A DNA stretch of 64,000 nucleotides from JBGQAS01 sp963699305 (GTDB taxonomy: Bacteria; Chloroflexota; Anaerolineae; Anaerolineales; Anaerolineaceae), in NCBI GenBank assembly GCA_963699305.1, contig OY969431.1, positions 1 through 64,000 on the forward strand. The letters run 5' to 3'. This document shows, one piece after another, positions 35,963 to 45,197 of the stretch. The notes beneath the pieces are model-generated. The model did not search any database. It was given only the letters and a program-made list of their open reading frames with translations, and was not told where the DNA came from. Both the position numbers and the translations under genes were made by a program. The first letter of the stretch is position 1. Each line of letters begins with the position of its first letter.

Positions 35963-37300
35963 ATGAATGATGATCAACTGATGCTCAATAAACCTCTAGA
36001 AATTGAACCCGGGATTATCTTGCGACGCGGATGCAAGCAGGACGCAGACAGATTGGTCGAATTTAATGGGCGCATACACGGGGAGGATGAGGATGATAAG
36101 CGGCGCGTTGCCATCTGGTCACGTGATCTGATCAATGGTCTGCATCCCACCATCCGTCCAACGGACTTTACGATCGTTGAAGTGCAAAACTCCAGGAAGA
36201 TTGTATCCTCGATGAATTTGATCTCGCAAACATGGACGTATAATGGCATCCCTTTCAAGGTTGGCAGACCTGAGATAGTAGGAACTGATCCGGAATACCG
36301 CCACCGGGGATTTGTTCGGAAGCAATTTGACGCGGTACACGTGTGGAGCAGATCACGCGGTGAGATGGTTCAGGCTATCACGGGAATTCCGTATTATTAT
36401 CGTCAATTCGGATATGAAATGACGGTCGAGTTGGATAACTGGCGAGCCGGCTACGAAGCAAATGTCCCGGCGCTTAAAAAGGATGAAAAGGAACAATTCC
36501 TATTCCGGAAAGCGGCATTGGAAGACGTTCTCTATCTGCAGAAAAATTATGCGAAAAGTCAACTACGTTACCGGTTAAGTTGTATCCGTGATCGTAAAAT
36601 ATGGGAGTATGACCTGGCAGGTCGGGATAAAGAGGATGTGTGCCGGGTAGAGATCATGGTCATTACAACCCTGGAGGGTAAGCGGGTGGGGATTCTAGTG
36701 CATCCATTTTATCTGCACGAAAACATGGTACAGGTGATGTACCTTGAAATTGAAGATCCTGCCAGTTGGGCGGATGCAGCACCAGCCATTGTGCGCTACC
36801 TTTGGAATACCGGGCAGGATTACGCAAAAAGTGAAAACAAGAAATGCCTGGGATACCAGTTCATTTTTGGAAGTGATCATCCGCTTTTCCGGGTAGCCGC
36901 TCACCTGGCTCCACGGTCGCGCACCCCGTATACCTGGTATATTCGTATACCGAATCTCCCGGAATTTATCGGGATCATCAAACCCGCGCTGGATGTGCGA
37001 CTCGCCCGATCGGAATGGAGCTCTTTCACCGGTGAGGTCAGGTTTGGATTCTACCGGGATGCTATTAATGTAAAATTCACGAGGGGGAAGATAAAAGGAA
37101 TTGGGACGTATATACCTCAGAAGTGGGATGATGCCGAAGCAGCATTCCCCAACTTTACATTCTTTCATCTTATTTTTGGATGGAAATCGATGGATGATTT
37201 ACGGTCAATATTCCCAGATTGCTGGGTAAAGGAAGAAAAGCGAGGCCTCCTGGACGCTCTTTTTCCAAAGCAGCTTTCCAATATCTGGCCTTTGCAGTAA
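35963..37300 (+). CDS. GNAT acetyltransferase, Eis-like, 445 aa
   Basis: An AGGAG site precedes ATG 35963. The N-terminal GNAT domain has PEIVGTDPEYRHRGFVRKQF, the acetyl-CoA motif with the R-x-x-G-x-V pattern, and TGIPYYYRQFGYEM. The length and the two further domains (about 200 residues each way) recall Eis-type N-acetyltransferases that modify small amines or drugs, but the assignment beyond GNAT is tentative. Downstream lies a small membrane-protein gene with its own likely promoter. Confidence 0.75.
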   Translation: MNDDQLMLNKPLEIEPGIILRRGCKQDADRLVEFNGRIHGEDEDDKRRVAIWSRDLINGLHPTIRPTDFTIVEVQNSRKIVSSMNLISQTWTYNGIPFKVGRPEIVGTDPEYRHRGFVRKQFDAVHVWSRSRGEMVQAITGIPYYYRQFGYEMTVELDNWRAGYEANVPALKKDEKEQFLFRKAALEDVLYLQKNYAKSQLRYRLSCIRDRKIWEYDLAGRDKEDVCRVEIMVITTLEGKRVGILVHPFYLHENMVQVMYLEIEDPASWADAAPAIVRYLWNTGQDYAKSENKKCLGYQFIFGSDHPLFRVAAHLAPRSRTPYTWYIRIPNLPEFIGIIKPALDVRLARSEWSSFTGEVRFGFYRDAINVKFTRGKIKGIGTYIPQKWDDAEAAFPNFTFFHLIFGWKSMDDLRSIFPDCWVKEEKRGLLDALFPKQLSNIWPLQ

Positions 37301-37360
37301 AGGTAGTATCTCATTTACTGGCAAACCCTATCAAAAGCTAGCAAAAAAACGTAAAATGGG

Positions 37361-37389
37361 TTGTGTTACCTTATCGAACTATGTAGAAT
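37361..37389 (+). promoter_or_regulatory. Possible promoter of the small-protein/DUF4173 unit
   Basis: TTGTGT, 17-nt spacer, TAGAAT, 24 nt before the start of the 45-residue gene. A CTATCA-N4-CTAGCA pair precedes it at 37328-37343. Confidence 0.35.
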
Positions 37390-37412
37390 AGAATCACCCA
37401 TTGGGAGAAAAA

Positions 37413-37550
37413 ATGGCCAAGCAAAATACTCAAAAACCAGTGCGATCGTATTCCTCTGACGAGCGGAGACGCAGGGCATCACAAATCATACTGGCAGTGA
37501 TCTCAATCATGTTGATCCTGAGCTGGGTTATCACACTACTATATCGATGA
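37413..37550 (+). CDS. Small single-helix membrane protein, 45 aa
   Basis: ATG follows GGGAGAAAAA. Translation gives a basic N-terminal half (SSDERRRRASQ) and a C-terminal hydrophobic helix (IILAVISIMLILSWVITLLY), ending in TGA at 37548. It lies 10 nt before the DUF4173 gene and looks like part of the same unit. Not recognised as a family; the codon pattern and the clear ribosome site support a real gene. Confidence 0.7.
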   Translation: MAKQNTQKPVRSYSSDERRRRASQIILAVISIMLILSWVITLLYR

Positions 37551-37560
37551 GGAGTTGAAT

Positions 37561-39198
37561 ATGCTTAAGAGACCAAGATTATTTTGGATCGTAGGGATGA
37601 TCTCCGCCTGGTTGGCGGATTTTCTTTTCTGGAAAAACCGACCCGGAATAACGATTGTTGTATGGGTGGTTTTAACCATCGTTGCCGGGATTGTGATCAT
37701 TCGAAAGGAAGGAGTGAAACCTGCCCTTCCAAACATAGCACTCATGATTCTAGCAATCGCGATGGGATGCATTTTGGCTTTACGCCTGGAGCCTTTCACT
37801 CGCTTCGTAGCCTCTTGCTTAATGCTGCTTGCCCTCATGCTTTTTACTTTTTCTTATCAGAAAGCGTACTGGGTCTATTATCGAGTCCGCGACCATATTG
37901 CGGCATTTTTTTCACTGATCATCGGCTCTTTGGGAAGGGCGGCAACACTGAAGAAAGATCAGGAGTCAATACGCCCGTTAACACAGGAAAAAACAACAAA
38001 AGCGAAATCACAAAAACCTATGCCGCCAGCTTTACCCGATGTGAAGTTACAATCCCGGCCTCCGCGCAAAATATGGGCAGTGCTGCGTGGATTGCTGATC
38101 GCCTTGCCAATCGTCGCCATCCTGGCAGCGCTGCTTGCTTCTGCCGACCTGGCGTTTAGTAATCAACTCAAATCTTTCCTTGAATTATTGAGGATTGAAA
38201 AACTTCCTGAATACCTGTTTCGGCTGACGTACATCCTTGTTTTTGGATATCTACTTACCGGAGTGTTATTGCACGCGGGTTTCCCCAAGAAACCGGAAAT
38301 CATCCCGGATGAGTCAAACGACAAAGTCAAGCCTTTCTTGGGATGGATTGAAAGCGTCATCATCCTCGGAAGCATTGAAGCATTGTTCGCCTTTTTTATT
38401 GTTTTCCAAATCCGCTACCTGTTTGGTGCGCAGATCAATATTTCTACGGCGGGATTTACGTATGCTGAATATGCCAGGCGCGGTTTTTTTGAATTAGTCA
38501 CGGTGGCAGTCTTAAGCCTGCTGATATATGTCGTTCTTTCAGCGATCACCAAACGCGAACAGCCATCACAGAGAAAGGTTTTCTCCATCCTTGTCATCAG
38601 CCTGATGGTTCTCGTGCTTGCGATCCTCGGGTCATCCTACCAACGGTTAGCGTTGTATGAATCCGCTTACGGGTTTGCTTACCTTCGAACCTACACACAT
38701 TTCTTTATCCCATGGATGGCGGTTCTTCTCGCGACGGTCGTGCTATGGGAACTGCTACGCAAGCAACGCTTTTTTATGTTTTCATTGATTGTTTGCATAT
38801 TTGGATTTGGTATCACTCTCGCAGCAGTGAATGTGGATGGGTTCATGGCAGAAAAAAATATTCAGCGTGCGTTGCAAGGGGAAAAGCTGGATACGCTTTT
38901 TCTTTCACAATTATCGAACGATGCGGTTCCCGTTCTCATACGCGAGTTCTCATTAAAAAACCAACAAAAGGATGTAAAGGATACCTTGGGCGCGAACTTG
39001 TCCTGTCGATTGGCAGAGATCAAGGATGCCGGGAAGACCTCCTGGAAATCATTTCATTTCGGAGCATGGATGGCTGAGCGATCCTTGATGAACATTGAGA
39101 AAAACCTTATGCCATATATAACAAGTGAAGACGAACGAGGTGGATGGGTCGTAAGCGTTGGTGGAGTCGCGCAGGATTGTTGGTCCAATTTTGATTAA
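37561..39198 (+). CDS. DUF4173 multi-pass membrane protein
   Basis: 545 residues from 37561, chosen because GGAG lies 6 nt upstream. About eleven transmembrane helices; the block YAEYARRGFFELVTVA is characteristic of DUF4173 proteins, followed by FAYLRTYTHFFIPWMAV. A soluble C-terminal segment of about 100 residues (LSNDAVPVLIREF) is the family's usual end. Function is unknown; members lie in Firmicutes, Actinobacteria and Chloroflexota. Coupled with the 45-residue gene upstream. Confidence 0.85.
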   Translation: MLKRPRLFWIVGMISAWLADFLFWKNRPGITIVVWVVLTIVAGIVIIRKEGVKPALPNIALMILAIAMGCILALRLEPFTRFVASCLMLLALMLFTFSYQKAYWVYYRVRDHIAAFFSLIIGSLGRAATLKKDQESIRPLTQEKTTKAKSQKPMPPALPDVKLQSRPPRKIWAVLRGLLIALPIVAILAALLASADLAFSNQLKSFLELLRIEKLPEYLFRLTYILVFGYLLTGVLLHAGFPKKPEIIPDESNDKVKPFLGWIESVIILGSIEALFAFFIVFQIRYLFGAQINISTAGFTYAEYARRGFFELVTVAVLSLLIYVVLSAITKREQPSQRKVFSILVISLMVLVLAILGSSYQRLALYESAYGFAYLRTYTHFFIPWMAVLLATVVLWELLRKQRFFMFSLIVCIFGFGITLAAVNVDGFMAEKNIQRALQGEKLDTLFLSQLSNDAVPVLIREFSLKNQQKDVKDTLGANLSCRLAEIKDAGKTSWKSFHFGAWMAERSLMNIEKNLMPYITSEDERGGWVVSVGGVAQDCWSNFD

Positions 39199-39214
39199 GA
39201 TTTTAGAAATTAAA

Positions 39215-39250
39215 ATAAGTGAGCGGTGGAGTACTCCACCGCTCACTTAT
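39215..39250. terminator. Perfect 36-bp palindrome, bidirectional terminator
   Basis: The 18-base arms (centre GGAGTACTCC) are perfectly complementary without a loop base, between the convergent DUF4173 and monooxygenase genes. Confidence 0.8.
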
Positions 39251-39264
39251 AAATACTAGCTATA

Positions 39265-39552
39265 TCAAGCCGTAAAATCAATTGGATAACCTTCACGAGC
39301 AGAGGACAATCCATGCTTTGCTTCAAAAACCAATGCTTCTTTTAATAGAGGACCCTCGCGATATGCTTTTATTGCGTCCGTATCTTCCCAGACAATGAAG
39401 GTGGTTTCATCTCCTTTATCATGGCGAACTGAGTAATACACCGAGAGTACTCCGGGGACTTTCCTCAATTTCGGCAGAAATTCTTTCATAAAAGGTTCAA
39501 TGATATTAAGCTCTTCGGGTGTGACGTGGCTTGTAGTGACCGTTAAGAACAT
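39265..39552 (-). CDS. Antibiotic biosynthesis monooxygenase-like (ABM) protein
   Basis: 95 residues from 39552, chosen because GGAGGG precedes it. The dimeric ferredoxin-like ABM pattern is visible: FLTVTTSHVTPEELN, a helix, PGVLSVYYSVRHDKGDETTF and VWEDTDAIKAYREGPLLKEA. Such proteins include quinol monooxygenases and haem-degrading enzymes; role here unknown. Single gene. Confidence 0.8.
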   Translation of the reverse strand: MFLTVTTSHVTPEELNIIEPFMKEFLPKLRKVPGVLSVYYSVRHDKGDETTFIVWEDTDAIKAYREGPLLKEALVFEAKHGLSSAREGYPIDFTA

Positions 39553-39632
39553 GATGCCCTCCAAAATTGAGAAATGGTAGAATTCAATTTGATTGTAGCA
39601 TGGCTGATTGCGCGTAAAAAGGGAGTATTTCC

Positions 39633-40919
39633 ATGAAACGTATTGCCATTATTGGAGCCGGCGTTGGAGGGATGACAGCTGCGTACGATCTTATCAAAGC
39701 AGGTCATTCCGTGGTTGTGTATGATGGTGCAGCCACGGTCGGTGGTCTTGCGGGCGGTTTCAAGGACAAGGATTGGGATTGGTCCTTGGAAAAGTTTTAC
39801 CATCACTGGTTTTTGACGGATAAAGCAATTTTCGACTTGATTGATGAATTAGGCTGGAAGGATAAAGTAATCGTCCCAAAACCGAAAACGGTTGTCTATT
39901 TCAAAGGAAAATTCTATCCACTGGATTCGCCCATTGCAGCTCTTACCTTCCCCGGATTCACGATTTGGGACATGGTACGCTTTGGATTTGTAACAGCGTA
40001 TTTAAGGTATCTTTCCAATTGGAAGAGTCTTGAAAAATTTACGTCGCATGAGTGGATGAAAAAGGCATATGGGAAAAAAATTTATGCCACCCACTTTGAA
40101 CCTCTGTTAGTTGGTAAATTCGGAGAATATTATCAGCAGGTGACCATGGCGTGGTTCTGGGCGCGATTCAAGGTGCGCACAACCCGCCTGGCGACCTTCC
40201 GGGGGGGATTCCAGGCATTCTGTGATCTGTTTGCGGAGAAATTACGCAGCATGGGAGTTGAAATACGTTTATCCTCCAATGTGAAACAAATGGAAACCGC
40301 GGATGGAAAATGGCTCGTTCATAGTGCGGGTAAACGCGAAGCATATGACCAGGTGCTGGTGACGACATCTCCTGCAGGCCTGGCGAGACTTGTCCCGTCA
40401 CTCCCGCAGAATTATCTTTCCGGTCTGTTTACACTCAAACACATGGGTGCACTTGTGCTCATCCTTGCCATCAAACACCCATTATCCAAAGAAGGGTATT
40501 ACTGGTTCAACCTGCCCAAAAAGGAGGGTTTTCCATTTCTGGCATTGGTGGAACACACTAATTTCCTATCCCCAGAGCATTATGGTGGTGATCATCTTTT
40601 ATACTGCGGTGATTATCTCGATCAGGGACATGAATATTTCAAACTAGATAAGGCGGAATTGATCAATCGGTTTCTACCCAACTTGCAGCGGATCAATCCC
40701 GAGTTTTCTGCGGATTGGATCAGAGCTTCGTGGGTTTGGAAAACCGATTACGCACAACCGGTACCATTGATCAATCATTCCACGAATATTCCAGCGATTG
40801 AAACACCTCTCCAGGGTCTGTATTTTGCCAGTATGAGCCAGGTTTATCCCTGGGATAGGGGTACAAATTTTGCCGTGGAGATCGCCAGGAAGGCAGTTGG
40901 ATTAATGGAGAAAGATTAA
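39633..40919 (+). CDS. FAD-dependent amine-oxidase/protoporphyrinogen-oxidase-like protein
   Basis: 428 residues. IAIIGAGVGGMTAAYDL is the FAD-binding motif, VVVYDGAATVGGLAGGF the second block, and GLYFASMSQVYPWDRGTN the C-terminal FAD contact. The layout matches flavin amine oxidases often found in Anaerolineae and archaeal glycan or lipid loci. A ribosome site AGGGAG precedes the ATG. Substrate unknown; no haem genes nearby except the distantly related UroD-like gene 2 kb away. Confidence 0.85.
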   Translation: MKRIAIIGAGVGGMTAAYDLIKAGHSVVVYDGAATVGGLAGGFKDKDWDWSLEKFYHHWFLTDKAIFDLIDELGWKDKVIVPKPKTVVYFKGKFYPLDSPIAALTFPGFTIWDMVRFGFVTAYLRYLSNWKSLEKFTSHEWMKKAYGKKIYATHFEPLLVGKFGEYYQQVTMAWFWARFKVRTTRLATFRGGFQAFCDLFAEKLRSMGVEIRLSSNVKQMETADGKWLVHSAGKREAYDQVLVTTSPAGLARLVPSLPQNYLSGLFTLKHMGALVLILAIKHPLSKEGYYWFNLPKKEGFPFLALVEHTNFLSPEHYGGDHLLYCGDYLDQGHEYFKLDKAELINRFLPNLQRINPEFSADWIRASWVWKTDYAQPVPLINHSTNIPAIETPLQGLYFASMSQVYPWDRGTNFAVEIARKAVGLMEKD

Positions 40920-41551
40920 GGTATTGCGATTCTTTAAGAATCCTTAAGGTTAAATACTCATGAATTCACAAATTAGCCGATTATGAAATATAAACAGGTG
41001 AATTGTTGTAACTCCTAATTTGAAAAGGCTAATACCAATAATTCATGCAAAATAAACCTTTAATGTGGCTTATCGAGCGAAAAGTCTTTCGTGTCACGAA
41101 ACGGATTTGTTTCAGTCGGTTTCTGAAAAAAGAGGTTCAGGTTGTCTGACTTTATCCATAAGGGATAATAAAATTTCTTAACTTAATCCACATGAAGTCC
41201 GCAGTTCTTTATCAAGTGACTCGCAAACCACCACCTGTGGGGGATGGGAATGGGTAAATGACAAGGTGTGGTATTCCCTTTTCAAACTCCTTATCTGCAT
41301 CATACGGTGCAATTGTTAAATCGATTAACCTTAAAGAATCAGGTTTATTTAATGTTCCGTATGGTAAACGACTTGTCCAAAAAGCCCCCATTTGCTAGAA
41401 TGCTTCTACGCTGGCTGGGAGAAATTCCGAAGTCGCAGCCCCATTTTTATTGTAAATTCAAATTTCCAATTGATCGAGCCACTTCACTGGTGGAAGCATT
41501 TTTTATTCCCTATCATCGGTGAATGTACCTCAACGCCGGAGGATTTGGTCC
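40920..41551. other. AT-rich region before dnaA; possible origin region
   Basis: About 630 nt without a gene, AT-rich in its first half. It holds two DnaA-box-like words each one mismatch from TTATCCACA (TTATCCATA at 41152, TAATCCACA at 41184) and a 15-bp palindrome at 41087-41101. This could be the replication origin or the dnaA promoter; a dense box cluster is not seen, so support is weak. dnaN is not adjacent. Confidence 0.35.
41087..41101. promoter_or_regulatory. Palindrome TTTCGTG-T-CACGAAA before dnaA
   Basis: Perfect inverted repeat with 7-bp arms and one centre base, 450 nt before the dnaA start; looks like a regulator site, but the binding protein is unknown. Confidence 0.35.
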
Positions 41552-42886
41552 ATGGATTCACAACACGCTTGGCAGGCCGCACTTAGCCAACTTCAGATGG
41601 AAATGCCCAAGGCATCCTTTGATACCTGGGTACGCTGCACCGAACTTGTGGAGTACACTGCAGATACTTTTACTGTTGGTGTGCAAAACGCCTACGCGCG
41701 CGATTGGTTGGAAAATCGTTTGTCGAGCACGGTAACACGCCTCCTCTCCGGCATGATGAGCAAACCTCAGGTAGTGGAGTTTGTCGTTTTCCATAAAGAG
41801 GGAAGCAAAACCGAAAAGACCGAGAATTATATTGAAGTGAGTGAGCAGCCAGTTCCCCAGCGTCCATCCAATCAGACTCTCAATACCCGCTACGCTTTTG
41901 AAAATTTTGTTGTCGGCACCAGCAACCGGTTGGCGCATGCAGCCAGTATGGCAGTCGCGGATAATCCAGCCAAAGCGTATAACCCTCTATTTCTATATGG
42001 GGGAGTAGGATTGGGGAAAACCCATTTGCTGCATGCCATTGGGAATAAAGCGGTTGAAAAAGGATTGCGAGTTTTGTATGTTTCTTCAGAGGAGTTCACC
42101 AACGATCTGATCAATTCCATTCGAAGCCACACCACACAAGCATTCAGGGAGAAATATCGCAGCATCGATGTCCTTCTGATCGATGACATTCAATTTATTG
42201 CAGGAAAAGAATCGACCCAGGAAGAATTCTTCCACACATTCAATACTTTGCACGGACAAAATAAGCAGATCGTGATTTCCTCTGATCGTCCACCAAAAGC
42301 AATGAACACACTTGAGGAACGGTTGCGGTCACGATTTGAATGGGGTCTTTCTGCCGATATTCAGCCGCCCGACCTGGAAACACGCATTGCCATACTACGG
42401 TCGAAAGCCGAGCGCGCCGGTCAAAAGGTGCCGCCTGAAATTCTAGAGTTAATTGCCCGCCAGGCTCAATCCAATATCCGTGAATTGGAGGGCGCATTAA
42501 CCCGGGTATTGGCTTACGCAGACCTGACCGCTCAACCTTTGAGTTCCTCATTGGTAAATACCGCGCTGGCGGATCTAATCCCAAACCATCGCATGCTTGA
42601 ACCTCAGCAAGTCATCAATACGGTTGCTTCGTCGTACGGTCTGACCGTGGAAAGTCTGCTCAGCAAAGATCGTTCGCATGATATCGCGTTACCTCGCCAA
42701 ATTGCCATGTATCTATTGCGGGAAGAAGCCAATATGTCACTACCACAAATCGGGAACGTGCTGGGTGGCAGAGATCATACAACAGTCATGTATGCCTGTG
42801 AAAAAATCACCGAACAAATCGAACGGGATGATCAAATGCGCCGGGAGGTAATTCAGATCCGGGATTCACTTTACGGCAGGCGATAA
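41552..42886 (+). CDS. dnaA: Chromosomal replication initiator DnaA
   Basis: 444 residues from ATG 41552, chosen because GGAGG precedes it and the family start MDSQHAWQAALSQLQ fits. N-terminal domain I (SFDTWVRCTELVEY), AAA+ domain with Walker A GGVGLGKTHLLHAIG, Walker B VLLIDDIQFIAGKE and sensor regions, and domain IV with LPRQIAMYLLREEANMS and GGRDHTTVMYACEKI for box binding. DnaA opens the origin. dnaN does not follow; a UroD-like gene runs the other way, as seen in some Chloroflexota where the dnaA locus is not linked to dnaN. Confidence 0.97.
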   Translation: MDSQHAWQAALSQLQMEMPKASFDTWVRCTELVEYTADTFTVGVQNAYARDWLENRLSSTVTRLLSGMMSKPQVVEFVVFHKEGSKTEKTENYIEVSEQPVPQRPSNQTLNTRYAFENFVVGTSNRLAHAASMAVADNPAKAYNPLFLYGGVGLGKTHLLHAIGNKAVEKGLRVLYVSSEEFTNDLINSIRSHTTQAFREKYRSIDVLLIDDIQFIAGKESTQEEFFHTFNTLHGQNKQIVISSDRPPKAMNTLEERLRSRFEWGLSADIQPPDLETRIAILRSKAERAGQKVPPEILELIARQAQSNIRELEGALTRVLAYADLTAQPLSSSLVNTALADLIPNHRMLEPQQVINTVASSYGLTVESLLSKDRSHDIALPRQIAMYLLREEANMSLPQIGNVLGGRDHTTVMYACEKITEQIERDDQMRREVIQIRDSLYGRR

Positions 42887-42953
42887 CCGCTTGGTTTATT
42901 TACTCTGGTGATTCGTGGCGCGAGAAGTGCACAACTATACAAATCACGAGAAG

Positions 42954-44084
42954 TTAATTTCTGGGTGCAGTATACAAGGCGATGACATTTTCAAGTGGTG
43001 TATCCGCTTGTATGTAGTGTGCGGTGGTACAGATATACCCACCATTTTTTCCAAGAACTGCGATACGTGATGAAACTTCCGATTGAACATCGTCCGGTGT
43101 GCCATGCGCCATGGTTTGTTGAAGATCAATCCCCCCATGGAAGGCGATTTTTTCACCGAATTCTTTTTTAATTTTTTGCATATCCATTAAAGCAGCACGC
43201 GGCTGAAGGGGGTTTAGGACATCAATTCCAAGTTCCTCAACAAGGGGTTTTATCAGAGGATAAATCGCACCGCAGGAATGGTACAGAATCTTGAGGTTGT
43301 ACGATTTAATAACTTGATTCAACCTCAGGTGCCGCGGCATAATATATTTTCTCCACATTGTCGGTGACATCATCAGCGAGTTCTGAACCGCGACATCATC
43401 ATAGGTATACACAATATCGATCAACCCTTGTGCTTCCTTCATTAAATTATGTACATTGGATATCATCAGGTCTGCATAACAATCCATGATAGCGCAAGGA
43501 ATTTCCGGTCTGTCGTAGAGATCGATCAGAAACTTATCCAACCCGTATAATGCCCAAGCTGATTCAAAAATCCCTCCGACATCATAGCGAATATGAAAGC
43601 GAATATTTTTATTCAGTCCTGTTATTTGGGGGTGGATGGATTTCCAGTCCCAATACTCGGATTTCGGCCAATATTTCCAGGTTTCCACTTCTGCGACAGA
43701 AGCAGCGTTTGCCAGAGGGAAACTGGCATATTCTTCGTACGTGGAAAACTCGTTTGATACCAGGCGCCGATGACTCCCCCAGGGAGTATAAAAAGTGCCA
43801 TCCTCAAACGATAACGGCTTCGGTGCGGTGTACGTTGGTCGGACGATCCTGCAATCGATTCCCAACAACTGAAGCAGTTCCTCGTCATTTCCTGCACCGA
43901 GCAGGGATTTTAACGAATCAACCATTTCCGGGACAGCCCAAAAATCGAACGGTACCCGGTCGGGAACATGATGAGCGAGCGCAGCTTCCACGCGCTCATA
44001 AGGAGACATTTTTGCTTTTTCAGGGTACCCGTAAGCTGCTTTCAATCGGGATCGGATTTTGGGGTTATAAATTGCTGTTGTCAT
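42954..44084 (-). CDS. Uroporphyrinogen decarboxylase/MtaA-like protein
   Basis: 376 residues from 44084, taken because AAGGG lies upstream. RVPFDFWAVPEM replaces the UroD N-terminal block, ILYHSCGAIYPLIKPLVEELG has the Cys-Gly site of the cobalamin/thiol methyltransferase subgroup (MtaA/CmuA-like), and EKIAFHGGIDLQQTMAHG the C-terminal part. The group moves methyl groups from corrinoid proteins to thiols or is of unknown role; true haem synthesis is unlikely because the UroD PxW[FL]M motif is absent. Single gene, 3' end near dnaA. Confidence 0.8.
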   Translation of the reverse strand: MTTAIYNPKIRSRLKAAYGYPEKAKMSPYERVEAALAHHVPDRVPFDFWAVPEMVDSLKSLLGAGNDEELLQLLGIDCRIVRPTYTAPKPLSFEDGTFYTPWGSHRRLVSNEFSTYEEYASFPLANAASVAEVETWKYWPKSEYWDWKSIHPQITGLNKNIRFHIRYDVGGIFESAWALYGLDKFLIDLYDRPEIPCAIMDCYADLMISNVHNLMKEAQGLIDIVYTYDDVAVQNSLMMSPTMWRKYIMPRHLRLNQVIKSYNLKILYHSCGAIYPLIKPLVEELGIDVLNPLQPRAALMDMQKIKKEFGEKIAFHGGIDLQQTMAHGTPDDVQSEVSSRIAVLGKNGGYICTTAHYIQADTPLENVIALYTAPRN

Positions 44085-44137
44085 TATTGACCCTTGAGGA
44101 GTAAAAATATGTGCCAATTATAAAATGGAAAAAGCTG

Positions 44138-44172
44138 AAAAAAAGAGACATCCGGATTTTTCGGATGTCTCT
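44138..44172 (-). terminator. Rho-independent terminator of the oligopeptide ABC operon
   Basis: 11-bp stem AGAGACATCCG/CGGATGTCTCT, then T7 on the minus strand, 6 nt after the last gene of the ABC operon. Confidence 0.9.
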
Positions 44173-44177
44173 AGGTA

Positions 44178-45197
44178 TTACAGGAAGTCTTCTGCAAAAT
44201 GGCAGGCAACCGTATGTTCCGGACGCAACTCCCGCATTTCCGGTTCATCCACGGAACAGATTTTTTTAGCAAAGGAACACCGGGGATGAAACCTGCAACC
44301 GGATGGAGGATTGATGGGGTTTGGAATTTCGCCTTCAGGCATGGTTTCTGTTCGGCGTTGGCTGGGATCTGGGATCGGGATGGCTGCCAGCAAGGCACGC
44401 GTATATGGATGCAGAGGGTGGCGGTAAACTTCCCTCAAATCACCCAGCTCTGCCATGCGTCCAAGGTACAACACGCCTACTCTTTCACAAATGTACTTGG
44501 CGGTTGCAAGATCGTGAGTGATAAATAGATAGGTAAGGTTGAATTCCTTTTTCAATTGAACCATCAGATCCAATAACAGCGCGCGAACAGACACATCCGC
44601 CATGGCAATGGGTTCATCTGCTAGGATCAAATCCGGTTTGGTGACAAGTGCCCTCGCGATGACGACCCTTTGGCGTTGTCCACCGGAAATCTGATGGGGG
44701 AACTTGCTGTAGAAATATGTAGCGGGTGTTAGACCTACTTTTTCGAAGATCTGCAGCACCATATCCCTAAATTCCTGTTTTTTCTCGGGGTAATGGATAC
44801 GCAATCCTTCCGTCACAGAATCACCGAGCGACATGCGTGGATTGAGCGAAGCCATGGGATCCTGAAATATCACTTGCATCCTCCGTCGCAAGCGGCGCAG
44901 TTCTTCCTTAGGTAAAGTGGAAAGATTAATGCCGTCAAAAACAACATCGCCTTTTGTTGGAGTTTCCAGGCCAATGGCCAGGCGACCGATTGTGGTTTTA
45001 CCGCTGCCGCTTTCCCCGGCAAGCGCAAATGCTTCTCCGCGCCGAATAGTGAATGAAACGCCATCCACTGCGCGGACAAAATCGCGATGACCTGCCAGCA
45101 ATGTATCCAAAAAGCTCTTCTGCACAGGGAACCATTTTACGAGGTTTTTAATCTCAACGAGATTGGTTGGGTTTACGGGTACAGTCTTCGGGCTCAT
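44178..45197 (-). CDS. Oligopeptide/dipeptide ABC transporter ATPase, OppF/DppF type
   Basis: 339 residues. Walker A GESGSGKTTIGR, signature QISGGQRQRV, Walker B LILADEPIAMADVSV (usual DEPVSALDVS is altered to DEPIAMADVS) and switch His in FITHDL. The C-terminal oligopeptide-binding extension has GCRFHPRCSFAKKIC with Cys residues for an iron-sulfur or zinc site. Powers import with the OppD-type ATPase, whose gene overlaps its start by 4 nt. Last gene of the operon. Confidence 0.92.
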   Translation of the reverse strand: MSPKTVPVNPTNLVEIKNLVKWFPVQKSFLDTLLAGHRDFVRAVDGVSFTIRRGEAFALAGESGSGKTTIGRLAIGLETPTKGDVVFDGINLSTLPKEELRRLRRRMQVIFQDPMASLNPRMSLGDSVTEGLRIHYPEKKQEFRDMVLQIFEKVGLTPATYFYSKFPHQISGGQRQRVVIARALVTKPDLILADEPIAMADVSVRALLLDLMVQLKKEFNLTYLFITHDLATAKYICERVGVLYLGRMAELGDLREVYRHPLHPYTRALLAAIPIPDPSQRRTETMPEGEIPNPINPPSGCRFHPRCSFAKKICSVDEPEMRELRPEHTVACHFAEDFL

